DNA of 64,000 bases from Limobrevibacterium gyesilva (GTDB lineage: Bacteria; Pseudomonadota; Alphaproteobacteria; Acetobacterales; Acetobacteraceae), in the NCBI RefSeq assembly GCF_025989185.1, contig NZ_JAPDNT010000017.1, positions 1 to 64,000 on the forward strand, written 5' to 3'. How positions within the stretch are numbered: position 1 is the first letter of the stretch; each line of letters opens with the position of its first letter. A program made the translations under genes and the position numbers. Shown here one piece after another: positions 49,774 to 58,499 of this stretch. The notes under the pieces were generated by a model, which worked only from the letters and a program-made list of their open reading frames with translations, made no database searches and was not told where the DNA came from.

Positions 49774-49775
49774 CA

Positions 49776-50912
49776 ATGGCAATGGTCAGCATCACCCGCC
49801 GCAACCCGCGCACCGGCCATATCGAGCGGCCGTGGCGCAACCGCGACGGCTTGTTCGTCCTGGGCGACCCCGCGCACGGGGCGCAGAAGCATCACGACAA
49901 GTTCGCGGTCAAGGTCGGCACGCTGGCGGAGGCGGCGGCGCTCGTCCGGCGCGGCTTCTCGCTGCGCATGACCGACGGCGAAAGCCCCCCCTCGCTCATC
50001 TCGCCCGACTCCCTCACCCTGGAGGAGGTCGAGGGCGAGGATGAGGCGGCGCTGTGGGCGGAGACGGCCCCCAAGCCGCTTTTCGGCAAGGAGGAGATGT
50101 TCGCCGAGCTGAAGCGCATCCTGCTCGTCTACGCCAACCAGATCGCGCATGCCGGCTCGCCGCAGGCGGCGCTGGCGTTCATCGGCTTCGATACCGGATC
50201 CTTCTTCCCCTACTGCGACGATGATCCGGAAAAGGTGGAGCTGCACCGGTTCAGCGCGACCAGCTACCTCGACCAGGCCTACGACTACGCGTTCCAGGTC
50301 GGGAACCACTGGAAGTTCGACAACGACATGGCCACGGACGTGAGCGAGTTTCTGGCCGGCGCCCCACGGCAGGCGAGCGACGGCATGCCTTCGCCGATCA
50401 CCCATCCGGATGGATTGTGCCGCCACGCCGCAGAGATGGCCTTCGCGCGCTGGAAGCTCGGCGACGGTCAGGATCTGACCGTCCGGGAGCTGGCGCTGCT
50501 GGCCGACATGAAGGAGGCCGCCGTCCGGAACTCCCTGAGCAAGGAAAGGATCGCCCTCGAGGACGGGAAGGTCGACACCGCGACCGCCCGGCAATGGCTG
50601 AACGGCCGGCGTGACTTCATCCCGACCCGCACGGAGGAGGCGATAAGCCAGAGCTGGGCTGTCCGGTCGCGCTTCCTTCTCGACCACGAGCCGTTCGCGG
50701 AGGCGTTCGGGCGCATCCTGAAAGGCTTCGATATCACGGCCGCGGAGCTCGCCGCCAGGGCGGAGGTCGGCGAGGAGTTCGTGCACGAGCTTCTGGAAGG
50801 ACGGCCCCGGACGGACTTGCAGGCGCTCGAGCGCATCGGCCGCGCGCTCGATCTGGACGCGCCGCATTTCGTCGGCGCCGCGGTGCAGGCCGCCCTGCGC
50901 GGTGGGCGCTGA
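49776..50912 (+). CDS. Hypothetical protein with C-terminal HTH repeats
   Basis: 378 residues beginning 3 bp after the previous stop. N-terminal part is beta-rich (ITRRNPRTGHIERPWRNRDG); the middle has an acidic loop (LTLEEVEGEDEAALWAETAP). The C-terminal half has two HTH-like segments (LTVRELALLADMKEAAVRNS, ITAAELAARAEVGEEFVHEL) with DLQALERIGRALDLDAPHF as in XRE proteins. Family unknown. Tight coupling to the UDG-like gene suggests a functional pair. Confidence 0.65.
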   Translation: MAMVSITRRNPRTGHIERPWRNRDGLFVLGDPAHGAQKHHDKFAVKVGTLAEAAALVRRGFSLRMTDGESPPSLISPDSLTLEEVEGEDEAALWAETAPKPLFGKEEMFAELKRILLVYANQIAHAGSPQAALAFIGFDTGSFFPYCDDDPEKVELHRFSATSYLDQAYDYAFQVGNHWKFDNDMATDVSEFLAGAPRQASDGMPSPITHPDGLCRHAAEMAFARWKLGDGQDLTVRELALLADMKEAAVRNSLSKERIALEDGKVDTATARQWLNGRRDFIPTRTEEAISQSWAVRSRFLLDHEPFAEAFGRILKGFDITAAELAARAEVGEEFVHELLEGRPRTDLQALERIGRALDLDAPHFVGAAVQAALRGGR

Positions 50913-51006
50913 GCATGGGGCGCCGGACCTGGCTTCCACTGGCCCCGAAGCGCCGCCGGGATCCCGGCGGGACCGGACCAGCGGCACGCGCGATGGAGGC
51001 CGTGCG

Positions 51007-51288
51007 ATGAGCGAAAGTGAACGCGCCGCGGCGAAGCAAGCCTTCTGCGAAAAGGTCTCGGGGCTCATCGAGAGAAGCGGCATGACCCAGATCGAGATCG
51101 CCCGGGCGCTCGGCTATGAGAACGCCAACATCATTACGATGTTCAAAAAGGGATCGACCCGGGTTCCGCCGGAGAAAGTGGTTCCCCTGGCCCATGTGCT
51201 CGGGCAGCATCCGGGCACGATGCTGCGAGAGTGGTTCGTGGCCTACATGCCGGAGGTCCTGTCGGACATCGAAGCGCATCTGGCATGA
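51007..51288 (+). CDS. Small XRE-family HTH protein
   Basis: 93 residues from 51007 (MSESERAAAKQAFCEKVSGL). The HTH is ERSGMTQIEIARALGYENAN followed by IITMFKKGSTRVPPEKVVPL. The last part (HVLGQHPGTMLREWFVAYMP) is a short dimerisation helix. It is the likely regulator of the UDG-like operon. Confidence 0.8.
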   Translation: MSESERAAAKQAFCEKVSGLIERSGMTQIEIARALGYENANIITMFKKGSTRVPPEKVVPLAHVLGQHPGTMLREWFVAYMPEVLSDIEAHLA

Positions 51289-51334
51289 CGGCCGTGCCGT
51301 GGATTTTCATCCTTTTCCTAGAGGAGAGGCGGAC

Positions 51335-51547
51335 ATGGCGCAGCTGCTGCTGGTTCAGGCAGTGCTCGCGGGATGCGTTCTGGCGGTCGCCTTGGGCATG
51401 GACGGCGTCATCGCCGTTCCGCTCGAGAAAATCGCGCGATTTCCGTTCCGGAATCTGCCCGCGACCAACGGGGTCTTGCTCGGGTCCACCCTTGCCGCGT
51501 GCCTGTGGTTGATCGCCTGGGCTTCCGCCCCTGGGGGCCTCCGGTGA
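51335..51547 (+). CDS. Small two-helix membrane protein
   Basis: 70 residues from 51335 with GAGGAGAGG upstream. Two hydrophobic helices: AQLLLVQAVLAGCVLAVALG and TNGVLLGSTLAACLWLIAWA. No family recognised. The stop overlaps the next gene's GTG start (GTGA), so the two are coupled. Confidence 0.6.
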   Translation: MAQLLLVQAVLAGCVLAVALGMDGVIAVPLEKIARFPFRNLPATNGVLLGSTLAACLWLIAWASAPGGLR

Positions 51548-51690
51548 GTGGTATCGAGGTCGAGCGCCCGCTGCAGACGATCTATGACGAGATCAGGCGT
51601 TTCCGCCGCGAAGTGATGGCACGCATGGATCGGCTGGAAGCCACGCTTGAAGATTGCCTGCCTGCCGACGCCGGTGCGCACCGGGCCTAA
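51544..51690 (+). CDS. 48-residue coiled-coil peptide
   Basis: GTG start at 51544 overlaps the membrane protein's stop. Sequence is one charged helix (PLQTIYDEIRRFRREVMARM DRL). Probably a partner of the small membrane protein; nothing more can be said. Confidence 0.5.
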   Translation: MSGIEVERPLQTIYDEIRRFRREVMARMDRLEATLEDCLPADAGAHRA

Positions 51691-51723
51691 TTGGCGGCCG
51701 GGCATGGCACGGACGAAGCACTA

Positions 51724-51810
51724 ATGACGTCCGACATCATCCGGGTCATGCAACGGCAGATCGCGGATCTCGAGCGTGAGGTGCGCAAGCCGAAGGGCGA
51801 GCCCTCGTGA
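51724..51810 (+). CDS. 28-residue candidate peptide
   Basis: ATG at 51724 and stop at 51808-51810 give MTSDIIRVMQRQIADLEREV with a short basic tail. It resembles the coiled coil of the 48-residue peptide just upstream, which is why it is listed. The ribosome site is weak and the call is uncertain. Confidence 0.3.
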   Translation: MTSDIIRVMQRQIADLEREVRKPKGEPS

Positions 51811-52166
51811 CGCGGAAGGCGAACCGGCGCCGGCACGCTCGCGGGGCGCCCCACGAGCGTTCATGCGTCCCTCCCCTCCCGCGGAGAGCAGGGCTGTGAA
51901 TGTGCCGAGCCAGGCAGGGCACTCTCGCTCACGATCCGGATCGGCGGCATTGAGCCGCTGACGGCGACTCCACCAGCCAATCCGTTCTACTGCTCGGCCG
52001 ACCGGGCCGTCGTGGTTCGGGGAGACTATGTCGGGCCAGCGATCCTCGCCCACCGCCTCGAGGCCTGGCTGCCTGCCGGCCTTGCGGTGTGGACAATCCT
52101 GGTGCCGGCGGCCCCGTGCGCTCGGGGAACGGCCCGATGCTCGGTGACATGGAGAACCGGCCCCCC
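51811..52166. other. Possible decayed ORF between operon and hairpin
   Basis: The plus strand has an open frame reading IGGIEPLTATPPANPFYCSA and VVVRGDYVGPAILAHRLEAW up to a stop near 52176, of protein-like composition. It has no ATG/GTG/TTG start near its beginning, so it may be a relic. No other feature seen. Confidence 0.3.
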
Positions 52167-52224
52167 GACGTCATGAAGGCCTGACGGAAGGCATGATGGA
52201 TGTCCGTCAGGCCTTCATGACGTC
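52167..52224. repeat. 22-bp perfect inverted repeat with 14-base loop
   Basis: GACGTCATGAAGGCCTGACG (plus GA; 52167-52188) is repeated as its exact complement at 52203-52224. Flanking C/G runs (CCCCCC at 52161-52166 and GGGGGG beginning 52226) extend the stem after a one-base bulge. The loop contains CATGATGG. No U-tract follows. It lies just before the conserved leader B, and ATGACGTCA recurs upstream of leader A. Confidence 0.85.
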
Positions 52225-52265
52225 AGGGGGGACGGCGCGCGCGCGATCCGCTGCCGACCAGAAAA

Positions 52266-52397
52266 ATCTCTTGCCATGGGTTTGCCGTAGACGCGGGAAC
52301 CAAGACGGCTTCCCTGAAGACCCCTGTTCCAACCGAAGGAGAAGGGGTCCCATGACCTTCCACGAGATCATCCCGGGCCGCCGCGGGCGTCCGGCAG
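52266..52397 (+). repeat. Conserved leader, copy B
   Basis: CCATGGGTTTGCCGTAG (52274-52290) followed by CGCGGGAACCAAGAC corresponds to leader A at 47815. The match resumes in the first codons of the gene (GAGATCA…CCGGGCCGCCGC). A ribosome site GAAGGAGAAGG lies at 52335-52345. Confidence 0.7.
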
Positions 52398-52714
52398 CGG
52401 CCGCTGCCATGCCGGCCAAACCGTCCCACCCTGCCACCCCGCCCAGCGGGGCCACCGTGTTCACCGGGGACGCCATCGCCGCCGCGCGCGCGGGCGACGG
52501 CCAGGCGACGGGGCCTGCGCCATTGCCGCAGCTGCTCTCGCTCGCCGAGGTCGGCGCGCTGTTCAACCGCCGCCCGCGCACCATCCGCGGCTGGATCAAG
52601 GCCGGCCGGCTGCCCGTTGTCGCGGTCGGCGGCGCCCACTTCGTTCGGCGCGACCAGCTGGAGGCAATGCTGGAGCCGTCCTGTGACGGTCCATGGGACA
52701 ATGACGACAAGTAG
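52352..52714 (+). CDS. Excisionase/MerR-like HTH protein
   Basis: 120 residues from the ATG at 52352. The C-terminal half is an HTH_17-type domain: QLLSLAEVGALFNRRPRTIR and GWIKAGRLPVVAVGGAHFVR, ending RDQLEAMLEP. The N-terminal 60 residues are Ala/Pro-rich apart from the shared leader peptide MTFHEIIPGRRGR. Placed 114 bp upstream of a tyrosine recombinase, it is a likely recombination directionality factor. Confidence 0.75.
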   Translation: MTFHEIIPGRRGRPAAAAAMPAKPSHPATPPSGATVFTGDAIAAARAGDGQATGPAPLPQLLSLAEVGALFNRRPRTIRGWIKAGRLPVVAVGGAHFVRRDQLEAMLEPSCDGPWDNDDK

Positions 52715-52828
52715 TTAGCAAGCAATAGCGAGCGCATCACCAACCTAATTTGGTAAGTTAACTATGGTAATGCTCTCGCGAATCGCCGCCTTCTGCCGCC
52801 TTTCGCCACTCACCGTAAGGACGTCTCC

Positions 52829-54628
52829 ATGTTCATCGATAACTATACTTCATCAGAGACCGAGGAACAGGGCCATGCGGCGCCGTCCGCCGCCGGGAGC
52901 GCCGCGCTGATCGCGACCTGGACCGACCTGACGCCCACGCGCCGCCGCAACCTCGCCAGCGCGCTGTCGGTGGTCACCGACATCTGCAAGCCGGAAGCGG
53001 TGGCGATGGACTGCGCCTTCTTCAACCGGCGCCTGTTCCGACGCCCGCCGATGGCCTTCGGCCTGCAGGCCAAGCGCTTCACCAGCATCGTCAGCGACCT
53101 GCGCTGCATCCTGCGCCGCCTCGGTCGCCACGCGCCCGACCACCGCGGCGCCGACGCCTTGCCGCCGGCCTGGAGGGCCCTGCACGACGCGCTGCCGACC
53201 AAGTTCCGCCGCCTCGCCCTGATCGGCTTCATGCGCTTCTGCGGCCTCACGGGGATCGCCCCCGAGGCCGTCACCATGGCCACTCTCGCGGCCTTCGAAG
53301 CCTGGTGCGACGGGGAGATCATCTGTCCCGACGCGGCCTCGCGCGCGCGGCGGACGGCGTCGAACTGGAACTGGGCGGGCCAACACGTCCCGGGCTGGCC
53401 GGCGGCCCGGCTGAGCCGGCCCAGGATGCGCGACCAGTACACCCTGCCCCTCGACCGCTACCCGGCGTCCTTCCAGGCCGACGTGCAGCGCTTCGCCGAC
53501 AGCCTCGCCGACGACAACGACGACGACTTCTTCGCCGAAGACGCCTTCGCCGAGGAGGGCGCCCGCACCTGGCGCTCGCACCGCGGCCTGCGGCCGCGCA
53601 GCATCACCACCCGGCGATTCCAGATCCGCCAGGCCGCCGCGGCGCTGGTGATCGGCGGCCATGCCCCCGGGACGATCACCTCGCTGCGCGACCTAGTGGA
53701 CCCGATCGAGCGGCCCCGGCAGATCATCGCCTTCTACCGCGAGCGCGCGGGCCGCCGGCCGACGACGCAGCTGGCGGGCATCGCCGAGGTGCTGCGCCAG
53801 ATCGCCCGCTTCCACTGCCGCCTGCCCTTGGAGGCGGTCGCGCAGATCACCGGCTGGGCGCGCAAGGTCACGCCGACGCAGCAGGTCACCATGAGCGAGA
53901 AGAACGCCCGGCGCCTGCGCGCGCTGATGCAGCCGCGGACCCGCGCGATGCTGCTGCACTTCCCCGGCGAACTGATGCGCCGGGCCGCCGGGCCGGAGCT
54001 GAAGCCGCAGGCGGCGGCCCGACTCGCGCTGTATGCGGTCGCCCTCGAGATCCTGCTCATCTGCCCAATGCGCCGCGGCAACCTGGCGGAGCTGCGTCTC
54101 GACCGGCATCTCCACCGGCCCGGGCGCACGGGTCCGGTCACCGACATCTTCGTGTCCACGGGCGAGGTGAAGAACCGCGAGCCCATCCAGTGGCCGATTC
54201 CGGCCGAGAGTGGACGGCTGATCGAGACCTATCTGACGCGGCACCGGCCGCACCTGACCCAGCCCGGCAACCCCTTCCTCTTCCCCGGCGCCGGCGACGG
54301 CGTGCGCTCGGCCCACGAGCTCGCCGTCACCTTGTCGGAGATGGTCCACCGGGAGATCGGGGCGGAGTTCAACCTGCACATCGTCCGCCATTTCGCCGTG
54401 TGCAATTTCCTGACCCGGCATCCCGGGCAGTATGACGTGGTCCGCCGCGTCCTGGGGCACCGAAAGGTCCAGACCACCATCGCCTTCTATGCCGGACTGG
54501 AGGCGGATGCCGCCGCCCGGCACTTCGACGCCGCGGTGCGGGATGACCGCCGCGAGACCCGGCTCCTGGCCGCAGAGGCCTTCCGCCGCGACCGTGGCCG
54601 CGCACGGGCAGCCAGGGGAGGCAAATGA
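52829..54628 (+). CDS. Large tyrosine recombinase (island integrase A)
   Basis: 599 residues, longer than ordinary integrases. The C-terminal catalytic domain shows Arg I in LICPMRRGNLAELRLDRHL, HxxR in FNLHIVRHFAVCNFLTRHPG, His in VRRVLGHRKVQTTIAF and Tyr in AFYAGLEADAAARHF. The long N-terminal region (about 380 residues) includes an acidic insert (DSLADDNDDDFFAEDAFAEE). Such proteins occur in multi-recombinase modules of genomic islands, in tandem with a second integrase, as here: the next gene starts 1 bp after its stop. Confidence 0.87.
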   Translation: MFIDNYTSSETEEQGHAAPSAAGSAALIATWTDLTPTRRRNLASALSVVTDICKPEAVAMDCAFFNRRLFRRPPMAFGLQAKRFTSIVSDLRCILRRLGRHAPDHRGADALPPAWRALHDALPTKFRRLALIGFMRFCGLTGIAPEAVTMATLAAFEAWCDGEIICPDAASRARRTASNWNWAGQHVPGWPAARLSRPRMRDQYTLPLDRYPASFQADVQRFADSLADDNDDDFFAEDAFAEEGARTWRSHRGLRPRSITTRRFQIRQAAAALVIGGHAPGTITSLRDLVDPIERPRQIIAFYRERAGRRPTTQLAGIAEVLRQIARFHCRLPLEAVAQITGWARKVTPTQQVTMSEKNARRLRALMQPRTRAMLLHFPGELMRRAAGPELKPQAAARLALYAVALEILLICPMRRGNLAELRLDRHLHRPGRTGPVTDIFVSTGEVKNREPIQWPIPAESGRLIETYLTRHRPHLTQPGNPFLFPGAGDGVRSAHELAVTLSEMVHREIGAEFNLHIVRHFAVCNFLTRHPGQYDVVRRVLGHRKVQTTIAFYAGLEADAAARHFDAAVRDDRRETRLLAAEAFRRDRGRARAARGGK

Positions 54629-54629
54629 C

Positions 54630-55357
54630 ATGGCGAACCGCCAACCCCCCTCCCGCAACCAGCAGCACCTGGTCCTGCGGCCGGAGGCCTGGCCGGAGAT
54701 CGACCGCCGGCTCTGGCAGGCCGGCCTGGATCCCGGCGACGGCCTGGACGGCCCGGCCTACGCCGCCGGCCTGAAGCCCATCACGCTGCGCAACGCCGCC
54801 CGCGGCTACGGCCGCTGGCTGGCGGTCCTGGCCGCCCTGGGCGAGCTCGACCCGTCAGCAGACCCTGCCGGGCGTGTCACGCGGCAACGCGCCGGCGCCT
54901 ATCTCCGGGCCCTCCGTGTCGCCGGCAACAGCAACAACACCATCATCGCCCGGTTCATGGAGCTGCGGATGGCACTGCGCGTCATGCGGCCGGAAGCCGA
55001 TGCCGCGTTCGCCTGGCTCACCGCACCCGGAGGGCGATCGCTGGCGTCCCGACTGCCGGTCGACCGGCGCCCGATCGAGGCGATCGATGCCCGTGTCCTC
55101 GCCGGTTGGGGTCGGCAGTTGATGGACGACGCCGTGTCCCTGGCCGATCCGCGCAGGCGCGGCATGCAGTTCCGCAACGGGCTGCTGATCATGCTCCTGG
55201 CCCTGCGGGCCCCGCGCCTGCGGTCGATTGCCGCCCTGCGGCTCGGCCGACAGGTCCTGTGCCAGGGCGGCGGCGCCCGGATCGCCCTCGAGGTGGCGGG
55301 CGTCAAGAACGAGCGCCGCCTCGAATACGGCGTCCCGGCCGACGCCCTCCCGTATGA
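54630..55357 (+). pseudogene. Second tyrosine recombinase, C-terminus lost to Tn3
   Basis: Starts at 54630 with AGGGGAGG upstream. About 243 residues remain: the SAM-like core-binding domain (LKPITLRNAARGYGRWLAVL, GNSNNTIIARFMELRMALRV) and the first catalytic Arg region (LRAPRLRSIAALRLGRQVLC). HxxR, His and Tyr are missing because the Tn3-family inverted repeat begins at 55358. Coupled to the 599-residue recombinase. Confidence 0.8.
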
Positions 55358-55424
55358 GGGCATAGCGTCGGTTGTCAGCCAGACAACGCTAAGGGCGAAC
55401 GTTTCCTGAATACGGCCGTGCAGT

Positions 55425-58382
55425 TCATGCCGCCCTCCTTTCCCGGCTGAGGTTCAGCGGCCGGCGCTGCCCCGCGGTCGCGGCGGCACGGTCCCACAGG
55501 AAGTCTCCGGAGAAGCCGATGTGCTCCCAGGAGAGCGGCGAGGTATGGGCCAGCAGTCCGGCGGACACGGCTTGGCTTTCGCTGCGAAGGTGATCGACGG
55601 CATCGGCCAGATAGGTCGAGTTCCAATAGACGATGGCGGCGATCACCAGATTCAGGCCCGAGGCACGGAATTGGTGCGCGTCCTGGCCGCGATCGGCGAT
55701 GCGCCCCTGCTTGAAGGTGCAGATGACCTGGGCAAGGGCGTGGCGCTGCTCGCTCTTGTTCAGGCCCGCTTGGCAGAGTTGGCGGAGCTGCGGTGATTCC
55801 AGCCAATCCAGCATGAACAGGGTGCGCTCGATCCGGCCCAGCTCCTGCAGGGCGAGGCCGAGCTGGTTCTGGCGCTGGAATGCCGCCAGCCGCTTCAGCA
55901 TCGCGGATGGCAGGACTGTGCCCGCCTGCAACGACGCAACCAGGCGCCGCACCTCGTCCCAGTGCTCGCGGATGACGTCCGTCCGGATGCGCCGCCCGAA
56001 CAGCGGCTGCAGCTCCTTGTAGGTGGCGGCGGGCTCGATGCAGGCGAACTTGCGGTCGGGGAAGTCGCGCAGCCGCGGGCAGAACCGGAAGCCCAACATG
56101 GCGCAAAGGATGAACACGTGGTCGGACGCGCCGCCGGTGTCGGTGTAGTGCGTGCCGATCCGCAGCGCCGTGCCGTGATGCATCAGCCCATCGAGCACGT
56201 ACGGCGCTTCGTGGCTGGTCGCCGACATGACGCGCGCGCTGTAGGGACCATGCTGGTCGGAGACGTGCGTATAGAAGCCCAGCCCGGGATCCTGGCCGTA
56301 GCGCGCATTGACCTCGCCGGCGGCGTCGCCGCGCTTGGCGGAGCGGAAGAACTGCCGGTCCGAGGAGGAGGTGCTGCCGTCACCCCAGATCGTCGCGATC
56401 GGCAAGGCGTGGTGCGCGTCGATGATGCGGGCAAGCGCCGCCTTGTAGGTCTCGGGGCGGATATAGGCACCGGCGGTCCAGATCAGCTTGTCGCGGGTGA
56501 CGCCGTGGCTCGCCGCCGCCATGCGGCCCAGACCGAGATTGGTTGCATCTGCCAGGATCGCGGCGAGCAGCGCGTTCCCGTCGTCGCAGCGCTCGCCGGT
56601 GCGCAGGTTGGTGAAGGCGGACGCGAAGCCAGTCGCGCGGTTCACCTCGTGCAGCAACTCGGTAATCCGTACGCGCGGCATCATCGCCTCGATCCCGTCC
56701 GCGAAGGCGCGGCCCTCTGGCGTGACGGTCGCTTTGACCGGCGACACCTGCAGGCGACCATCGCGGTATTCGATCCCCTCCAGCTCGCCTCGCTGCAGCC
56801 GGCGTGCGAAGCGCTTCAGCCGGCGATCGAGCTCGGTGCCCTTGGTCGACAGCCATTCATCGGCCGTCACTGGCAGGCCGAGTTCCGCCGCGACCGCCGG
56901 AACGGCCGGAGAGGGCAAGAGGTAGCTGTCGAACCGGCGATAGCTCGACGAACGTTCGACCCAGATGTCGCCCGAGCGCAGCTTGTCGCGCAGCGTGGCG
57001 AGCACCGCCGTCTCGTAGAGGCGCCGGTTCGGCTGCCCTCCCTTCAACACCAGGCGCCGCCAGTCCTTGCGGAACGGCATGGGTGCGTCCGGGGGCACCT
57101 CGCGTTTCGCGGACCGGTGCATGTCGATGAGCAGCTGCAGCGCCGCCAGCATCGGGTCACCGGCGCGCGCGGCGCGGAACTCCAGCGCCTCGATCAGATC
57201 GGGCGCGAACTTGTGCAGGGTCTTCCAGCGATCGGCGGCTCGGAGCAGCGGATCCTCCTCGGCCAGGTTGGCCAGATCCGCGACCTCGCCGCGCACGCGC
57301 AGCAGCTTCGCCCAGCCGACCGTCTCGTCCACTGTCTCGAAGGCGTCGTGCTCATCGGCCTGTGCCGTGGCGAGCGCGTCGATCGTGCCGTGGAACAGGC
57401 GCATCAGCCGGCCCACATCGCCGGCGCTGGCCGCGTAGCGGCGGCGCGTGGCGTTGCGTGCCTTGGCGAACAGGCCGCCGATGAGCTTGTCGGCCATGTC
57501 CAGCACCGCATCGGTCAGGCGTGCCTCAAGATCGAGGACGGTGGCGACCAGGATCGCGCGGCGTCGGCGGGCGGCATAGCGGCCGAGTTGATGGGCGTCG
57601 GAAGCGTGGCCCTCGCGTACGAACTGCCGCAGCCGCTGCTCATCGATCTGCGCGGCGATTTCGGCGGGCAAGCCAATGTCACGTACCCGGCGCAACCGGT
57701 CGAGCAGTTCGCGCACGTGGTCCGCCTTTGGGGCGACCGGCATCGCCTTGAGCCAGGCGAACGGCGTCATGTCCGCCGCGGCGTCGCGCACGAGCAGTTG
57801 GTCGAGTTTGGCCGTCTGCTCGTCGGACACTTCCGCAAGCAGGGCATCCGTCGCACGCCGGCGCGCGCGGGCTCGGCCAGCAATCGCGGCGCGCTCGATG
57901 ACGCTGCCGGCCGGCAGGATGATGTTCGCCGCGCGCAGCGCGGAGGCAACCGCGGCGGCGATGGGCTGCCCGCGGTCGGTGCTCCAGGCGGCCTGAGCGG
58001 CCACCTCGATCATCATCGGCAGGTCGGTGTTCCCCGGCGGGCGAAGTCCCAGGGTTTTCGCGAGAAGCCGCGCGTGGTCCGTCAGGGTCTGCGGGCGGCG
58101 GGCATATTCGGCGAACGGCGCGGCCAGTATCTCGAGCTGTCTTGCCAGCCACTGAACCAGCGGCTCGGCAGGCTGCTCCAGCTGCGCCAGGGCAATGCCG
58201 GGATGACGAAGCAGAGCGAGCTGGACGGCGAAGCCGATCCGATTGGCATCCCGACGGCGTTTCGCCACCAGCTCCCGGTCGGCGCGCGACAGGGTGAAGC
58301 AGCGCGCCAGGTTGTCGGCGTCAAGCGGGATGCCGAGAAGAGCTTGCCGTTCCTCGTCGGTCAGCAGCTGCCGATGCGCCAT
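55425..58382 (-). CDS. tnpA: Tn3-family transposase TnpA
   Basis: 985 residues from the ATG at 58382 with GGAGGAC upstream (the open frame starts earlier at 58451 without support). N-terminal DUF4158 region (LLTDEERQALLGIPLDADNL, RCFTLSRADRELVAKRRRDA). The DDE catalytic part includes ATIWGDGSTSSSDRQFFRSA (Asp), HYTDTGGASDHVFILCAMLG and the DAHQFRASGLNLVIAAIVYW NS block near the end. Length and motifs are normal; likely functional. Confidence 0.96.
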   Translation of the reverse strand: MAHRQLLTDEERQALLGIPLDADNLARCFTLSRADRELVAKRRRDANRIGFAVQLALLRHPGIALAQLEQPAEPLVQWLARQLEILAAPFAEYARRPQTLTDHARLLAKTLGLRPPGNTDLPMMIEVAAQAAWSTDRGQPIAAAVASALRAANIILPAGSVIERAAIAGRARARRRATDALLAEVSDEQTAKLDQLLVRDAAADMTPFAWLKAMPVAPKADHVRELLDRLRRVRDIGLPAEIAAQIDEQRLRQFVREGHASDAHQLGRYAARRRRAILVATVLDLEARLTDAVLDMADKLIGGLFAKARNATRRRYAASAGDVGRLMRLFHGTIDALATAQADEHDAFETVDETVGWAKLLRVRGEVADLANLAEEDPLLRAADRWKTLHKFAPDLIEALEFRAARAGDPMLAALQLLIDMHRSAKREVPPDAPMPFRKDWRRLVLKGGQPNRRLYETAVLATLRDKLRSGDIWVERSSSYRRFDSYLLPSPAVPAVAAELGLPVTADEWLSTKGTELDRRLKRFARRLQRGELEGIEYRDGRLQVSPVKATVTPEGRAFADGIEAMMPRVRITELLHEVNRATGFASAFTNLRTGERCDDGNALLAAILADATNLGLGRMAAASHGVTRDKLIWTAGAYIRPETYKAALARIIDAHHALPIATIWGDGSTSSSDRQFFRSAKRGDAAGEVNARYGQDPGLGFYTHVSDQHGPYSARVMSATSHEAPYVLDGLMHHGTALRIGTHYTDTGGASDHVFILCAMLGFRFCPRLRDFPDRKFACIEPAATYKELQPLFGRRIRTDVIREHWDEVRRLVASLQAGTVLPSAMLKRLAAFQRQNQLGLALQELGRIERTLFMLDWLESPQLRQLCQAGLNKSEQRHALAQVICTFKQGRIADRGQDAHQFRASGLNLVIAAIVYWNSTYLADAVDHLRSESQAVSAGLLAHTSPLSWEHIGFSGDFLWDRAAATAGQRRPLNLSRERRAA

Positions 58383-58499
58383 CCTTGTCCTCCGATAAAG
58401 GGCGGCGACCCTACGGGGCAGCTGTCCGGCAAACGACCGTTGAACGGTCAACGCCGGAATGTCCGGAAACCCTGGACAGCAGATGGGTAGCCGGACAGG
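58383..58499. promoter_or_regulatory. res site of the Tn3-family transposon
   Basis: The gap between divergent tnpA and tnpR carries the short inverse repeats TGTCCGG/CCGGACA (58422, 58458 and 58490 areas) and GACCGTTGAACGGTC (58435-58449). This is the expected place for resolvase-binding subsites and for both promoters. Confidence 0.7.

Noticed and set aside
52167-52224. Plain transcription terminator
   Set aside because: No T-run follows either arm and it is followed by a long leader for a rightward gene; a terminator remains possible but does not explain the shared ATGACGTCA motif.
55962-58490. Very long open frame (842 codons) on the plus strand opposite tnpA
   Set aside because: It is a GC-rich antisense shadow of the well-supported Tn3 transposase; Arg/Gly/Ala-rich composition and no domain.
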